Notes: generated by a model from the sequence alone, not told the origin. DNA of 64,000 bases from an uncultured Bacteroidaceae bacterium (GCA_944320955.1 CALUJL010000021.1:1-64000); one strand, 5' to 3'; positions 7,294 through 17,111 are shown, counted from the first letter of the stretch. A program made the numbers and translations.

Positions 7294-8952
7294 TTACTTC
7301 TGGTTTCTTCCCTTCTGCTCCAGCACCAAGGTCTTGGTGGGCTGGTCGCAGACTTCCGTAGGACCGAAGTATTGGATGGGGCCCGGATAAACATAGTCCG
7401 TGCACTTTGCCCATTCGGCGCGGTGGGCGGCATACTCGAGGAAGGGTGCACCGTCCAGTTTTACCAATGCTTTCTGGATGACGGGCTTCATCTCGCCGTG
7501 GCGGCGCTCCATGTTCATCATCATGGTGATGGGGATTCCGCCGGCTATCCACTCCTCGGCCGGAGCCGTGGTGTTGCGCACGGACGACATGTAGCCCGTC
7601 TTTCCGGCAGCGATGAGGGCTGAGGCGGTATAGCCCAGGGAGTAGCAATAGTCGGCGTCGTAGTTCGACGGGGCGGCGCAGCGCCCTTCGTAGCCGAAGA
7701 AGTGGTGCTGGGCGGCAAACTTGCCGACAAACTTGCCTTCTTCTTTCCATTTTGCCAGTTTCACTGCCACCATGTCGCTCAGGAGCTTCTCGGTCTCGAT
7801 GAGGGATACCTGGACATTACCGTGCGGGTCGCGGTCGAGCGTCAGCTGGCGGGCCACTCCTTCGGGAAGGCTTGCGTAAACGGCGGAGTTCTCGGGCGAG
7901 AGCTTGGAGATGATGTACTCGCGCTGGTGGGACTTCTTGATGTGGGAGAATTCTTCGGCATTGGCGGCCAGGAAATCATTCAGCTCGGCTATCAGGCGCT
8001 TCATGGCGGGGATGAACTCGATGAGGCCCTCGGGGATGAGCACGGTGCCGAAGTTGTTGCCCTCGGCGGCGCGGTCGGCCACTGCCTGGGCGATATAGGT
8101 GACTACGTCGTCGAGGCTCTGGTTCTTGGCTTCCACTTCTTCGGAGATGATGCACACGTTGGGCTGGGTCTGCAGGGCGCACTCCAAGGCAATGTGGGAG
8201 GCACTGCGGCCCATGAGCTTGATGAAGTGCCAGTACTTGCGCGAAGAGTTGCAGTCGCGCTGTATGTTGCCGATGACTTCGGAATATACTTTCGTGGCGG
8301 TGTCGAAGCCGAAGCTGGTCTCGATCTGCTCGTTCTTCAGGTCGCCGTCGATCGTTTTCGGACAGCCGATGACCTGTACGCCGTACTGCTTGGCCGCATA
8401 GTATTCGGCCAATACGCAAGCATTCGTATTCGAGTCGTCGCCACCGATGATGACGATGGCCTTGATGTCCAACTGGCGGATGATTTCCAGACCTTTCTCG
8501 AACTGGTCTACTTTTTCCAGCTTCGTGCGGCCGGAGCCGATGATGTCGAACCCACCCGTGTTGCGGTACTCGTCGATGATGTCTGCGGTCAATTCCTTAT
8601 AATTATGGTCGACCAGTCCGCCGGGGCCCAGGATGAAGCCGAAGAGGCGGCTGTCTTTATTCATCTTTTTCAAGCCGTCGAAGAGGCCGCTTATTACGTT
8701 ATGCCCGCCGGGAGCCTGGCCTCCGGAAAGAATGACGCCCACATTGATGGCAGGATAGGAGACAGTTTCGTCCGATCCTTCAAAGGTTATCACGGGAGTC
8801 CCATAAGTGTTTGGGAACAAAGCCTTAATCGCGTCCTGGTCTGCTACGGACTGTGTAGGCTCACCCTCTACTGCTTTCACGTTTCCCCTAAGGGCTTTCG
8901 GGAGCTTGGGCTGATAGGAAGCCCGGGCAATCTGCAATGCGCTTTTTGTCAT
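7294..8952 (-). CDS. pfp: Diphosphate-dependent 6-phosphofructokinase (PFP)
   Basis: A 552-residue long-form phosphofructokinase. The nucleotide/PPi loop is [11 protein letters not shown] (75-85), the GGDDSN motif lies at 170-175 and the catalytic TIDGD at 200-204. Asp in GGDD, where ATP enzymes usually have Gly, marks PPi as the phosphate donor; the length also fits the plant/Bacteroides PFP group rather than the 320-residue ATP enzymes. It catalyses the reversible fructose-6-phosphate to fructose-1,6-bisphosphate step. It has its own promoter and terminator. Paired with pyruvate phosphate dikinase at 17112 it points to PPi-linked glycolysis. Confidence 0.93.
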   Translation of the reverse strand: MTKSALQIARASYQPKLPKALRGNVKAVEGEPTQSVADQDAIKALFPNTYGTPVITFEGSDETVSYPAINVGVILSGGQAPGGHNVISGLFDGLKKMNKDSRLFGFILGPGGLVDHNYKELTADIIDEYRNTGGFDIIGSGRTKLEKVDQFEKGLEIIRQLDIKAIVIIGGDDSNTNACVLAEYYAAKQYGVQVIGCPKTIDGDLKNEQIETSFGFDTATKVYSEVIGNIQRDCNSSRKYWHFIKLMGRSASHIALECALQTQPNVCIISEEVEAKNQSLDDVVTYIAQAVADRAAEGNNFGTVLIPEGLIEFIPAMKRLIAELNDFLAANAEEFSHIKKSHQREYIISKLSPENSAVYASLPEGVARQLTLDRDPHGNVQVSLIETEKLLSDMVAVKLAKWKEEGKFVGKFAAQHHFFGYEGRCAAPSNYDADYCYSLGYTASALIAAGKTGYMSSVRNTTAPAEEWIAGGIPITMMMNMERRHGEMKPVIQKALVKLDGAPFLEYAAHRAEWAKCTDYVYPGPIQYFGPTEVCDQPTKTLVLEQKGRNQK

Positions 8953-9003
8953 CTTGTTGTCTTATTTTGATATGTAAAGTCCTTTTCAATACTTTAATTG
9001 CTG

Positions 9004-9011
9004 CAAAATTA
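9004..9011 (-). promoter_or_regulatory. -7 box of the phosphofructokinase promoter
   Basis: Minus-strand TAATTTTG matches TAnnTTTG, 51 bases before the start codon. No clear TTG is found 20 bp upstream. Confidence 0.5.
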
Positions 9012-9087
9012 GTTTTTTATTCGGAGATTTCTCCATACCTTTACGAAAACTTTCGTTTTTATCAACTTGAATTAAACTTTAAACATC

Positions 9088-9399
9088 ATGGCATCAAGAC
9101 GAATCTTAAAGAAAAGCTTCAATTATCTCTGCGACCAAATCGAATGCGACTGCATCTTCCTGCTCCAGGCGCAATGCCTTGCCGAAGGGCACTCCAAGGG
9201 GGCTTTCCTCGACCGGGCGCTGCAAATCAGGGACGACTTCGGCCGGCGCATCTCCCATGTGGAGAAAGGCATGAAGCCCCAAGCATTTTTCAAGCAATGG
9301 AACGCCGATTTCTCGCAAGCCGTAAACGAACTCTACGATGAGCTGAAGAAGGAATTCGACCAGTTCGAAGCGAAAAAACAAGCCAAGGCCGAAGAATAA
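9088..9399 (+). CDS. Conserved hypothetical protein, helical
   Basis: A 103-residue soluble protein, mostly amphipathic helix, with a Lys/Glu/Ala-rich tail (from residue 82). It starts MASRRILKKS and shows a Cys pair in ICDQIECDC-like context near residues 15-23. No signal peptide is present. I recognise no named domain; small helical proteins of this kind are common in Bacteroidales next to lipid or envelope genes. It is first of a plus-strand run with the acyltransferase (36 bases on), nitrilase and large exported amidase. A TACCTTTA sequence about 50 bases upstream is a weak -7 candidate. Confidence 0.7.
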   Translation: MASRRILKKSFNYLCDQIECDCIFLLQAQCLAEGHSKGAFLDRALQIRDDFGRRISHVEKGMKPQAFFKQWNADFSQAVNELYDELKKEFDQFEAKKQAKAEE

Positions 9400-9434
9400 T
9401 CCCCCGGCTGCCACACGAAGACGAAGGACAACTA

Positions 9435-9995
9435 ATGTACCAACTCATTTGTCGCTTTCTGTTTTTCAAAATACTGGGATGGAGCTGCAAAGTCTCCATC
9501 CCGGATTTTCCCAAGTGCATCCTCTGCGTAGCCCCGCATACGAGCAACTGGGACTTTCTCATAGCCCAGTTGTTCTACGGAGCCATCGGCCGGCGCTCGG
9601 GCTTCCTGATGAAAAAAGAATGGTTCTTCTTCCCGCTCAAATACTTCTGGAAGGCCATCGGGGGAATCCCGGTGGACCGGAGCAAAAGGACCTCGCTGGT
9701 CGAACAAACGGTTGCAAAAATCCGGGAAAGCGCCACATTCCACCTCGCCATCACCCCCGAAGGGACACGAAAACGCAATGAAAACTGGAAAAACGGCTTC
9801 TACTATATCGCATTGGGAGCCGGGATTCCCATTGTCCTCTACGCCATCGACTACAAAAGAAAGCTCATTGTGGGAGAACACGCCTTCCTCCCGACAGGAG
9901 CCGCCGAGCAAGAGATAAAATTCATCAAACGATACTACGAACAATTCAAAGACGGAGCCAAACATCCCGACCGTTTCTCCGTAGGCGAGGCATAA
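9435..9995 (+). CDS. Lysophospholipid acyltransferase family protein (PlsC-like)
   Basis: A 186-residue acyltransferase. It carries the catalytic block HTSNWD (H35-x4-D40), the GGIPVDR block (76-82) and PEGTR (108-112), the three signature blocks of 1-acyl-glycerol-3-phosphate acyltransferases. It is shorter than typical PlsC (about 240) and lacks a long N-terminal membrane anchor, matching a compact Bacteroidetes subgroup. It probably transfers an acyl chain to a lysolipid at the inner membrane; the exact acceptor is unknown. It sits between the helical small protein and the nitrilase-family gene in the same orientation. Confidence 0.88.
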   Translation: MYQLICRFLFFKILGWSCKVSIPDFPKCILCVAPHTSNWDFLIAQLFYGAIGRRSGFLMKKEWFFFPLKYFWKAIGGIPVDRSKRTSLVEQTVAKIRESATFHLAITPEGTRKRNENWKNGFYYIALGAGIPIVLYAIDYKRKLIVGEHAFLPTGAAEQEIKFIKRYYEQFKDGAKHPDRFSVGEA

Positions 9996-10035
9996 CCCAC
10001 GGCCTCCCCCGTCCGGCATATTTTCCCAAAGCGCC

Positions 10036-10848
10036 ATGCACTCTCCTTCCGACACCCTACGCATCAGCCTGTTGCAGACCGACATCTTCTGGAACGCCCC
10101 CCGGCGCAACCTGCACCACATAGGCCAACTGCTCAACACCCTGAAGGGAAACACGGACCTCGCCATACTGCCCGAGACCTGCACCACGGGCTTCACCATG
10201 AACCCCGAAGCCGTGGCAGAGACAGACGACGGGGAGACCGTCCGTACCCTGAAGGCCTACGCAGCGACAAACGGCATGGCCATCGCCGGAAGTTTTGCAC
10301 ACCGCGACCGGGATGCCGCCCGCTTCCACAACCGGGCCTTCTGGATCGACCCGGAAGGGGCATACCTCCACTCCGACAAGCACCACCTTTTCAGCATCGG
10401 CGGAGAAGCCCGCGCCTATTCGCCCGGCCACTCTGTCCCCATCTTCCACTTCAAAGGCTGGAACATAGCCCTGTTCGTCTGCTACGACCTGCGCTTCCCC
10501 GTCTGGAGCCGCAACGTGGGGCTCCGCTACGACCTGGCCCTCTACGTGGCCAACTGGCCGGAACCGCGTATTGCCGTATGGGATACACTGCTCACCGCCC
10601 GCGCCCTCGAAAACCAGGCCTACGTCTGCGGCGTCAACCGCATCGGGACAGACGGGAACGGCCTCCGCTACAACGGACATTCGGCCCTCATCTCCCCGCG
10701 CGGCGAGCGGCAACTCTTCCTCTCCGCCCCCCGGGAAACTGTAGAGACAGCCTCTATAGACCTCCATGCCCTGCGCCGCTTCCGCGAGAAGTTTCCCGTC
10801 TGGAAAGACGCCGACCGCTTTCAGATAATCCCCCCTCAGAATCCATAA
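10036..10848 (+). CDS. Nitrilase-family amidohydrolase (omega-amidase/YafV-like)
   Basis: A 270-residue carbon-nitrogen hydrolase. The catalytic triad is plain: E47 in ILPETCTTGF, K115 in SDKHHLF and C149 in FVCYDLRFP. The CYDLRFP sequence and overall length place it with the omega-amidase/YafV group, which removes the amide from alpha-keto-glutaramate or alpha-keto-succinamate. No signal peptide, so cytoplasmic. It begins 40 bases after the acyltransferase and ends 8 bases before the exported amidase. Substrate assignment is by family similarity only. Confidence 0.9.
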   Translation: MHSPSDTLRISLLQTDIFWNAPRRNLHHIGQLLNTLKGNTDLAILPETCTTGFTMNPEAVAETDDGETVRTLKAYAATNGMAIAGSFAHRDRDAARFHNRAFWIDPEGAYLHSDKHHLFSIGGEARAYSPGHSVPIFHFKGWNIALFVCYDLRFPVWSRNVGLRYDLALYVANWPEPRIAVWDTLLTARALENQAYVCGVNRIGTDGNGLRYNGHSALISPRGERQLFLSAPRETVETASIDLHALRRFREKFPVWKDADRFQIIPPQNP

Positions 10849-10856
10849 GACACACC

Positions 10857-13800
10857 ATGCACCTATTCCATTCCCCCCTGCACCACATAGCCGCCTTCTG
10901 CATTTTCCTTTCCGTCGCCTCCCAGGGCCTTCCCGCAAATGCCGCACCCGCTTACCCGAAAGAGGAAGACGAAACCGAAATCCTGCAGCCCATACCGGAC
11001 TCCCTGACCGAATATTTCTACTCCTACCGCCACCCCCTCCTGGCCGAAAGCCTGCGCACCAAGATACAGTCGGCCACGGTGGACAAAAAAAGGAAACTCG
11101 TAACGCTCGAACTGGCGGCCTCCTTTGCCTACCAGCCCCTCCGCCCCGAGCTGGTGGCCTCCATCTACAAGAAGACTGCCTCGCTCCTTCCCGAAGAACT
11201 GCACCGCTACGACGTGGAAATCCGGGTAGGCGGCTACACGCTGGAAGAACTCATACCCAACCTCTACCGGGAAAAAGACATCGACCGCAGCCGCCTGCTC
11301 CCCAAAGAAGCCCGCGGCGAGGAAAAGAGCCACCCCTGGGTGCGCAACCTCTCACGCCCCATCCGCTTCAAGCAAGGGCTGGACGGAAAGCACATAGCCC
11401 TCTGGGCCAGCCACGGCCGCTACTACAAGGAATACCGCCGCGGCGGCAGATGGGTCTGGCAGCGCCCCAACCTCTTCTGCACGGCCGAAGACCTGCTGAC
11501 GCGCTCCATCGTCACGCCCTATCTGATACCCATGCTGGAAAACGCCGGAGCCAGCGTCTTCATGCCCCGCGAGCGCGACGTGCAGCCCTATGAGGTCATC
11601 GTGGACAACGACACCTGCCTCTCCTCCGCCTCCTCCTACGTCGAACTCCCCCGGAAGTCCGCCCCTTTCGCCACACTCGAAGGGCTCCCCGGATTTGCCC
11701 AGCGGCAATCTGTCTATACCGACGGCACCAACCCCTTCCAGGCCGGCACCGTGCGCTGGGCACCGGCTGAGCGCAAAGACGAGGGGTCGCAGATACGCTG
11801 GATTCCCGACATCCCCGAGACGGGATACTACGCCGTCTACGTCTCCTACGCCACAGTGGAAAACAGCATCAGCGATGCCCACTACCGCGTCTACCACAGC
11901 GGCGGGACCACCGACTTCAGCGTAAACCAGCGCATGGGGGGCAGCACTTGGGTCTATCTCGGCACCTTCCTTTTCGAAAAAGGGATGAACCGCAACGGAA
12001 TGGTCACGCTCACCAATCAGAGCCGCGAGCGCGGAGTCGTCACGGCCGATGCCGTGCGCTTCGGCGGAGGGATGGGCAACATAGCCCGTGGCGGCGCGAC
12101 CAGCGGGCTGCCCCGCTACCTCGAAGGATCCCGCTACTACGCCCAGTGGGCCGGAATGCCCGAAGAAGTCTATTATACCAAAGAGGGGGAAAACGACTAC
12201 GCCGAAGACATCAACACGCGCCCCCTGGCCGTCAACTACCTGAGCGCCGGATCGGTCCGCAACCCGCAAGGATTCGGCGGATGCGTCCCCTTCGAACTGG
12301 CCCTGGCCCTGCACAGCGATGCCGGATACCGCACCACGGACGAACTGGTGGGCACGCTGAGCATCTACACCACCGACACCCAGGACGGCCGCCTGGCTAC
12401 CGGCGAGAGCCGCCTGGCCTCGCGCGACTTCTCCGACCTGCTCGTCACCCAGCTGCAGAGCGACCTGCAAACCTGTTTCAACACGCCGTGGCAACGCCGC
12501 TACCTCTGGGACCGCAACTACAGCGAGACGCGCAACCCCGTCATTCCCTCGGCCATCCTCGAAATGTTCTCCCACCAGAACTTTGCCGACATGCAGTTCG
12601 CCCACGACCCGGTATTCAAGTTCCAGGCGGCACGCTCCATATATAAGTCCATACTCCGCTTCACCGCCTACCAGCGCGACGAGGACTACACCGTGCAGCC
12701 CCTGCCGCCCCGCAATTTCTCCATCGCATTCGGAGAAGACAAGCATACCGTCGTCCTCCGCTGGGACGAAACGGAAGACCCCGCCGAGCCTACCGCCCGG
12801 GCCGAAAACTACATTGTCTATAGCCGGATGGACGACGGCGGATTCGACAACGGGACCGTCGTCCACAGCAACGCCGTAGAGATGCGGCTGAGCGAAGGCA
12901 TAGCCTACAGCTTCCGGGTCACGGCCGTCAACGAAGGCGGCGAGAGCTTCCCCTCGGAAACGCTGAGCGCCTACTTCGCCCCCGACGAAGAACGACGCGC
13001 ACTGCTCGTCAACGCCTTTACCCGCCTGTCCGCACCCGCCGCCGTAGACCGTGGGGGAGAAGCCTACTTCGACCTCGACCTCGACCCCGGCGTGCCCTAC
13101 CTCGAAGAGCGTGCCTACAGCGGACGCCAGACCGGGCGCGACCGCTCCGGAGCCGGGCTGGAGACGGCCTCGGGATGGGGATACAGCGGAAACGAACTGG
13201 TGGGGACGGCCGTCGTGGGCAACACCTTCGACTATCCTGCCCTCCACGGCCGGGCCATGCAGGCACTCGGCCGGGTGAGCTACGTGTCGTGCAGCCGCGC
13301 GGCCTTCGAGAGAGGCGACGTCTCGCCCGTGGACTTCGACCTCATCGACCTCATCTGCGGCCTGCAGAAACAGGACCCGCAGGCCCGGAAACTGAGAAAT
13401 GCGGACTACAGCGTCTTCACCCCCGAGCTGACGAGCATCCTCACCGCCTATCTGAACACCCGGGCCGGCAAACGCATCCCGGCGCTGCTCATCTCCGGCG
13501 CGCATATCGCCTCCGACATCTCCCCCACCCCGTACAACCTGAAGTTCCTCGCCGAGACGCTCCACTACCTGCCCGCCTCTTCAGCCCGGGCGCCCCGCTC
13601 GCCGCAGATAACCGGCATGCAGCGCACGTTCGAAATCTGCCGCTCCCTGCCCACGGAGTCCACCGGGCTGTACGACTCCCGCGGCCGCTTCCGCCCCGAG
13701 GTGCTGGGAGCCTGCGTGCCCGGAGCGCAATATCCCGTGCCCTCCCCCGACTGCGTAGCCCCGGCCGAAGACTCCGACAACAATTTCGCCCTCTTCTGCT

Positions 13801-13946
13801 ACGACAACGGCATCCCCGCCGGGACAGCCTGGCAGGGCACCGACTCGCGCGTCATAGCCCTCGGCTTCCCCTTCGAGAGCATCCCCGGCGACGAGCTCCG
13901 CAGCCAGCTCATGACCGGAATGCTCCACTTCCTGCTCGACCTCTGA
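10857..13946 (+). CDS. Exported amidase_3/golvesin/Fn3 protein (often named xanthan lyase)
   Basis: A 1029-residue exported protein. The start at MHLFHSPLHH is 8 bases after the nitrilase stop and gives a signal peptide ending near ANAA (about residue 29). A zinc amidase (amidase_3-like) domain can be read in two parts, with WASHGRYY near residue 182 and ALALHSDAG near 484. It is interrupted by a golvesin-type beta domain (about 270-410, with ETGYYAVYVSYA and the GGMGNIARG end). A fibronectin type III domain follows (about 615-705), then a C-terminal alpha/beta region ending in HFLLDL. The likely substrate is peptidoglycan or another glycan; the database label xanthan lyase rests on the golvesin domain and should not be taken literally. 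Confidence 0.8.
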   Translation: MHLFHSPLHHIAAFCIFLSVASQGLPANAAPAYPKEEDETEILQPIPDSLTEYFYSYRHPLLAESLRTKIQSATVDKKRKLVTLELAASFAYQPLRPELVASIYKKTASLLPEELHRYDVEIRVGGYTLEELIPNLYREKDIDRSRLLPKEARGEEKSHPWVRNLSRPIRFKQGLDGKHIALWASHGRYYKEYRRGGRWVWQRPNLFCTAEDLLTRSIVTPYLIPMLENAGASVFMPRERDVQPYEVIVDNDTCLSSASSYVELPRKSAPFATLEGLPGFAQRQSVYTDGTNPFQAGTVRWAPAERKDEGSQIRWIPDIPETGYYAVYVSYATVENSISDAHYRVYHSGGTTDFSVNQRMGGSTWVYLGTFLFEKGMNRNGMVTLTNQSRERGVVTADAVRFGGGMGNIARGGATSGLPRYLEGSRYYAQWAGMPEEVYYTKEGENDYAEDINTRPLAVNYLSAGSVRNPQGFGGCVPFELALALHSDAGYRTTDELVGTLSIYTTDTQDGRLATGESRLASRDFSDLLVTQLQSDLQTCFNTPWQRRYLWDRNYSETRNPVIPSAILEMFSHQNFADMQFAHDPVFKFQAARSIYKSILRFTAYQRDEDYTVQPLPPRNFSIAFGEDKHTVVLRWDETEDPAEPTARAENYIVYSRMDDGGFDNGTVVHSNAVEMRLSEGIAYSFRVTAVNEGGESFPSETLSAYFAPDEERRALLVNAFTRLSAPAAVDRGGEAYFDLDLDPGVPYLEERAYSGRQTGRDRSGAGLETASGWGYSGNELVGTAVVGNTFDYPALHGRAMQALGRVSYVSCSRAAFERGDVSPVDFDLIDLICGLQKQDPQARKLRNADYSVFTPELTSILTAYLNTRAGKRIPALLISGAHIASDISPTPYNLKFLAETLHYLPASSARAPRSPQITGMQRTFEICRSLPTESTGLYDSRGRFRPEVLGACVPGAQYPVPSPDCVAPAEDSDNNFALFCYDNGIPAGTAWQGTDSRVIALGFPFESIPGDELRSQLMTGMLHFLLDL

Positions 13947-13979
13947 GCTTCCTTTAGCCCGGGCAAACGCCCCAAAACG

Positions 13980-14026
13980 AGCGATGCGCACCCCGCGGGA
14001 AAGGGATGCGCATCGCTTGTTTGTTT
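13980..14026 (+). terminator. Hairpin terminator after the exported amidase gene
   Basis: The 11-bp arm AGCGATGCGCA (13980-13990) pairs perfectly with 14007-14017 and is followed by the T-rich TGTTTGTTT. Confidence 0.75.
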
Positions 14027-14114
14027 CATGCAGGGGAAACCGGGAAAACATGCAGGGGAAATTCCGATTACATGCTGAGGAAATCCGGATTGCATGCCGT
14101 GGGAATTTCCGTTC
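14027..14114. repeat. 22-bp register array B, four CATG-headed units
   Basis: Four exact 22-bp blocks start at 14027, 14049, 14071 and 14093, each opening with CATGC and carrying a GGAAA or GGGAA followed by a CCGG-like core. The block sequence drifts while the spacing does not. It fills the gap between the terminator of the plus-strand amidase gene and the end of the minus-strand GH2 gene. Confidence 0.85.
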
Positions 14115-14121
14115 CCTGCGG

Positions 14122-17010
14122 TCAGTCGTAGGAGATGTTGCCCAGCTCCTCGATTTTCCCGCTCTCGGCCTTCGCCTGGAGCAGCTGCAGCAACTCCTCC
14201 GGCTCCATGCGCAGCGAGGGACGGAAAGCACCGGACTGCACGTAGCGGCGCAGGCTGAAAAGGAACTGGCGCACCTCCGGCCGGTCACGGACGGGCTCCA
14301 AGTCGACCATGCAGACGAGGAGGCTCCCCTGCCCTACGGCCACTTCGAAAAGCAGGCCGAGGCGGTGGTTGCGCTCCACGTTGTCGATAGTCTGGACAAT
14401 CGGGCGCAGACCGGCGGGGAAGCGGTCCATGATCAGCGGGTAGCTCTGTTTGGCTATCGAAAACCACTGCCAGTCGGTATGGTACTCCGTGGGGAAATCG
14501 GCCAGCGCGGGATGCCGCTCGTCTATGAGCAGCCCCAGCGTACCGGGCGAGACGGGGCGCTTGTTGTTTTCGCTGATGGTCTTGAACATCCGGTAGTTCC
14601 AGTAGTCCGTAGTGAAGAGGCCGCCCACCGTCTGTTCCTCCAGTGCCTCGCGGCGGGGGAACCACAAGACCCGCGCCCCGGCCTTCAGCTTGTCCATCAC
14701 CTCGGGGCTCAAGTCACGCGTTACGAGCACCCCGCTGTCCTGCGCCGCGGCGGAGGAAACCGGCGGATAGACCCAGAGGGAGTAGGCATTGCGGTACGTC
14801 GTGCCGGGAATGTGCAGCGAGAGGGTCAGCCGCTGCGCCTGCGCCAGCGACGACAGGGAGGCCACCACAGAGCCCGCGTCGAGCAGTCCGGTCTCTTCCT
14901 CAGCTATCGGGAGGCTACCCCCCGCCACCTGGCGGCCGTCCCCGTCGGCCAGTTGCCAAAGGAGCTCCCGGCCGGAGAGGGAATGCTCCGAGTAGTTGGC
15001 TATCTTGACCTGCGCTTCGAACTGCTCCCCCGTGGTCCAGCAGTATTTCTCCATCAGCGCAAGCGGCACCACCTCCGAGCAGAAGCCCCGCCACCGCTCG
15101 GGCGCGACCAGCCCCTTGCTGTCCATGAAAGCATCCAGCACGCCTATGTAGGCCGACCCCTGCCCCGGATAGTCCTGCAGGTCGAGCAGCTGGAAACCGC
15201 CCAGCCCCGGCGTGCGCAGCTCCATCTCTATGTCGGCCTTGTACAGCTCCACGGCCCACGCCCCGGAAGCGCGGAAGAAATCGTCGGCCTGTGCCGCCAT
15301 GCCCGCCTGTTCCAGCCGCCGGCGGAAGACTTCCATGTTGCAGGGATAGAGCGCGCCCGTGTACTTCGGCAGCGCGCGGTAGTCGGGATACATCTGGTAC
15401 TGCCCGGTCTCGTGGCTAATGACGGGCACGGGGCAAGACGCGATGGCTGCGGAGAAGTCCATCACGGTGTTCGGATACGTATGGTTGAGATAGCCCCCGT
15501 CGTAGGCGTCGGCAAAGGAGAAGGAGGCCCGCGTGTGGGTCGCCAGCGTGTTCGGCTGCTCGCCGCCGATGCGGCACGTAGTCAGATAGTCCTCGCCCTG
15601 CACGTGGCCCTGGAAGCCCAGATAGTTGTTGGACCCATAGGCATAGAGCGGGCGCATGTCCTGCCGCACGAATTTCTTGACGAGGGCGGTCAGCGCGTCC
15701 TGGCTGCCCGACAATTCATTGCCCAGGGCAAACATCACGAACGAGGGATGGTTGGCATACGCCTTCAGGATGTTCCGCCCTTCCTTTTCGAGGAAAGCGA
15801 GCAGGCGCCCGTCCTTGGCATCGATATACCCCCAGTAGGGCAACTCGGGCTGCAAATAGACGCCCTCCTCGTCTGCCGCCTCGAAGCAAGCCTCCGGCGG
15901 ACACCACGAGTGGAAACGGTAGTGGTTGATGCCATAGGACTTGGCCGTGCGGAAATAGCGGCGCCACGTCTCCACGTCCATCGCCGTATGCCCGGTCAAG
16001 GGGAAGACGCAGCCGTCGTGTTTGCCGCGCAGGAAGGTCTTGTGCCCGTTGACGGCAAACTGGGTGCCGCAGACCGAGAACTGCCGCAGCCCGAAGTCCA
16101 CCGTCCGCTCATCCCCGCCCTCCAGCTTTACGGTCAGACGGTACAGCGCAGGATGGAACTCGCTCCACAACTGGGCCTCACCGCCCAAGGCGTATTGCCA
16201 GAGATACTCTCCCTGCGAAGGAGACAGCGGCAACTCCAACTTGCCGGCCCGATGGGGGACCGAGGTATTCCAAGCCTCGGCATTCAAAGACACTCTCATA
16301 CCCTTACGCACCAAGTGGGGAGAAGCGAGGCTGACCCGCACCCATACGGAACGGGACGCAACGTCCGGATAAACCTGCACGTCGGAAATGTGGAGCTGCT
16401 CCCGGGCTTCCAGAGCGATGCGGCCGATGATGCCGTTCCAATTGGTCTGGGTAGACTCCGAATAGGCATGGGAGCTGGCTATGACCCGCTCCGGGACGGA
16501 CTGCCCGTTGTCCACCAGGACGGCAATTTCGTGCTCGCCGGGCGACAAAAAGGCCGACAGGTCGTAGACCTGGGCCGTCTGGATGTCATCGCTCTGCCCG
16601 ACGAATTTCCCGTCCACATAGACGTGTGTCGGCTTGGTCCGCTCCATTACGAAGCGGATATCCTTTCCCCGCCAATCTTTCGGCACGGAAACTTTCCGCC
16701 TGTACCAAGCCTTCCCCACATACGAGTGCAGGCGGGAGAGATAAGTGGTCTCCTCCCTGTTCTGCAAAGGATGCCCCTTCCGGTTCGTGTCCGTAGTGCC
16801 GGGCAGAAAGACCGTATCAGGAAAAACCTCCGGCACGCTGTCCCCCTCCGCCTCCCCGGAGACCAAAGAGAAAGCCCAACGCCCCTGCAAATCGATTCGA
16901 CTCGGGAACTCCACGCCCCGCCCCGCAGCGGCATGCCCCGGCAAGAAAAACAAAAGACTACAAACACAGGCGCGCAACACGGCCCGCCCAATAGGAAATC
17001 TCGTATTCAT
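14122..17010 (-). CDS. Glycoside hydrolase family 2 enzyme, exported
   Basis: A 962-residue GH2 glycosidase of the beta-galactosidase/glucuronidase/mannosidase clan. It has a signal peptide (residues 1-29, ending AAAG), a jelly-roll sugar-binding domain with VDGKFVGQSDD near 132, an immunoglobulin-like domain and a TIM barrel. In the barrel the acid/base is E432 in ALGNELSG and the nucleophile is E534 in VISHETGQ, followed by a C-terminal beta domain. The periplasm is its expected site. No SusC/SusD or other polysaccharide-utilisation genes sit next to it, so its glycan target is open. A TATATTTG box lies 29 bases upstream. Confidence 0.9.
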   Translation of the reverse strand: MNTRFPIGRAVLRACVCSLLFFLPGHAAAGRGVEFPSRIDLQGRWAFSLVSGEAEGDSVPEVFPDTVFLPGTTDTNRKGHPLQNREETTYLSRLHSYVGKAWYRRKVSVPKDWRGKDIRFVMERTKPTHVYVDGKFVGQSDDIQTAQVYDLSAFLSPGEHEIAVLVDNGQSVPERVIASSHAYSESTQTNWNGIIGRIALEAREQLHISDVQVYPDVASRSVWVRVSLASPHLVRKGMRVSLNAEAWNTSVPHRAGKLELPLSPSQGEYLWQYALGGEAQLWSEFHPALYRLTVKLEGGDERTVDFGLRQFSVCGTQFAVNGHKTFLRGKHDGCVFPLTGHTAMDVETWRRYFRTAKSYGINHYRFHSWCPPEACFEAADEEGVYLQPELPYWGYIDAKDGRLLAFLEKEGRNILKAYANHPSFVMFALGNELSGSQDALTALVKKFVRQDMRPLYAYGSNNYLGFQGHVQGEDYLTTCRIGGEQPNTLATHTRASFSFADAYDGGYLNHTYPNTVMDFSAAIASCPVPVISHETGQYQMYPDYRALPKYTGALYPCNMEVFRRRLEQAGMAAQADDFFRASGAWAVELYKADIEMELRTPGLGGFQLLDLQDYPGQGSAYIGVLDAFMDSKGLVAPERWRGFCSEVVPLALMEKYCWTTGEQFEAQVKIANYSEHSLSGRELLWQLADGDGRQVAGGSLPIAEEETGLLDAGSVVASLSSLAQAQRLTLSLHIPGTTYRNAYSLWVYPPVSSAAAQDSGVLVTRDLSPEVMDKLKAGARVLWFPRREALEEQTVGGLFTTDYWNYRMFKTISENNKRPVSPGTLGLLIDERHPALADFPTEYHTDWQWFSIAKQSYPLIMDRFPAGLRPIVQTIDNVERNHRLGLLFEVAVGQGSLLVCMVDLEPVRDRPEVRQFLFSLRRYVQSGAFRPSLRMEPEELLQLLQAKAESGKIEELGNISYD

Positions 17011-17038
17011 ATATCTGCATCATAAAGAAGTTATGCCA

Positions 17039-17046
17039 CAAATATA
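17039..17046 (-). promoter_or_regulatory. -7 box before the GH2 gene
   Basis: Minus-strand TATATTTG matches TAnnTTTG. It lies 28 bases before the GH2 start and partly overlaps the T tail of the ppdK terminator, so the two genes are transcribed separately but packed tightly. Confidence 0.45.
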
Positions 17047-17048
17047 TA

Positions 17049-17081
17049 AAAAAGGCCCGCGTCTTCCGACGCGAGCCTTTT
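17049..17081 (-). terminator. Terminator of ppdK
   Basis: A 10-bp stem with one mismatch (GGCTCGCGTC with GACGCGGGCC on the minus strand) and a GAA-type loop is followed by TTTTTTATA. Confidence 0.8.
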
Positions 17082-17111
17082 CATTTAAACTAAAAGTCGC
17101 AAGAATTTCAC

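Noticed and set aside
11352-13565. A 737-codon frame antisense to the exported amidase gene
   Set aside because: Same shadow effect; the composition is Val/Gly/Glu-heavy and featureless.
13984-17025. A 1013-codon open frame antisense to the GH2 gene
   Set aside because: It mirrors the GH2 gene, has no recognisable domain and a skewed Arg/His/Val composition; GC-rich codon use keeps the opposite strand open. The GH2 reading has signal peptide and catalytic residues.
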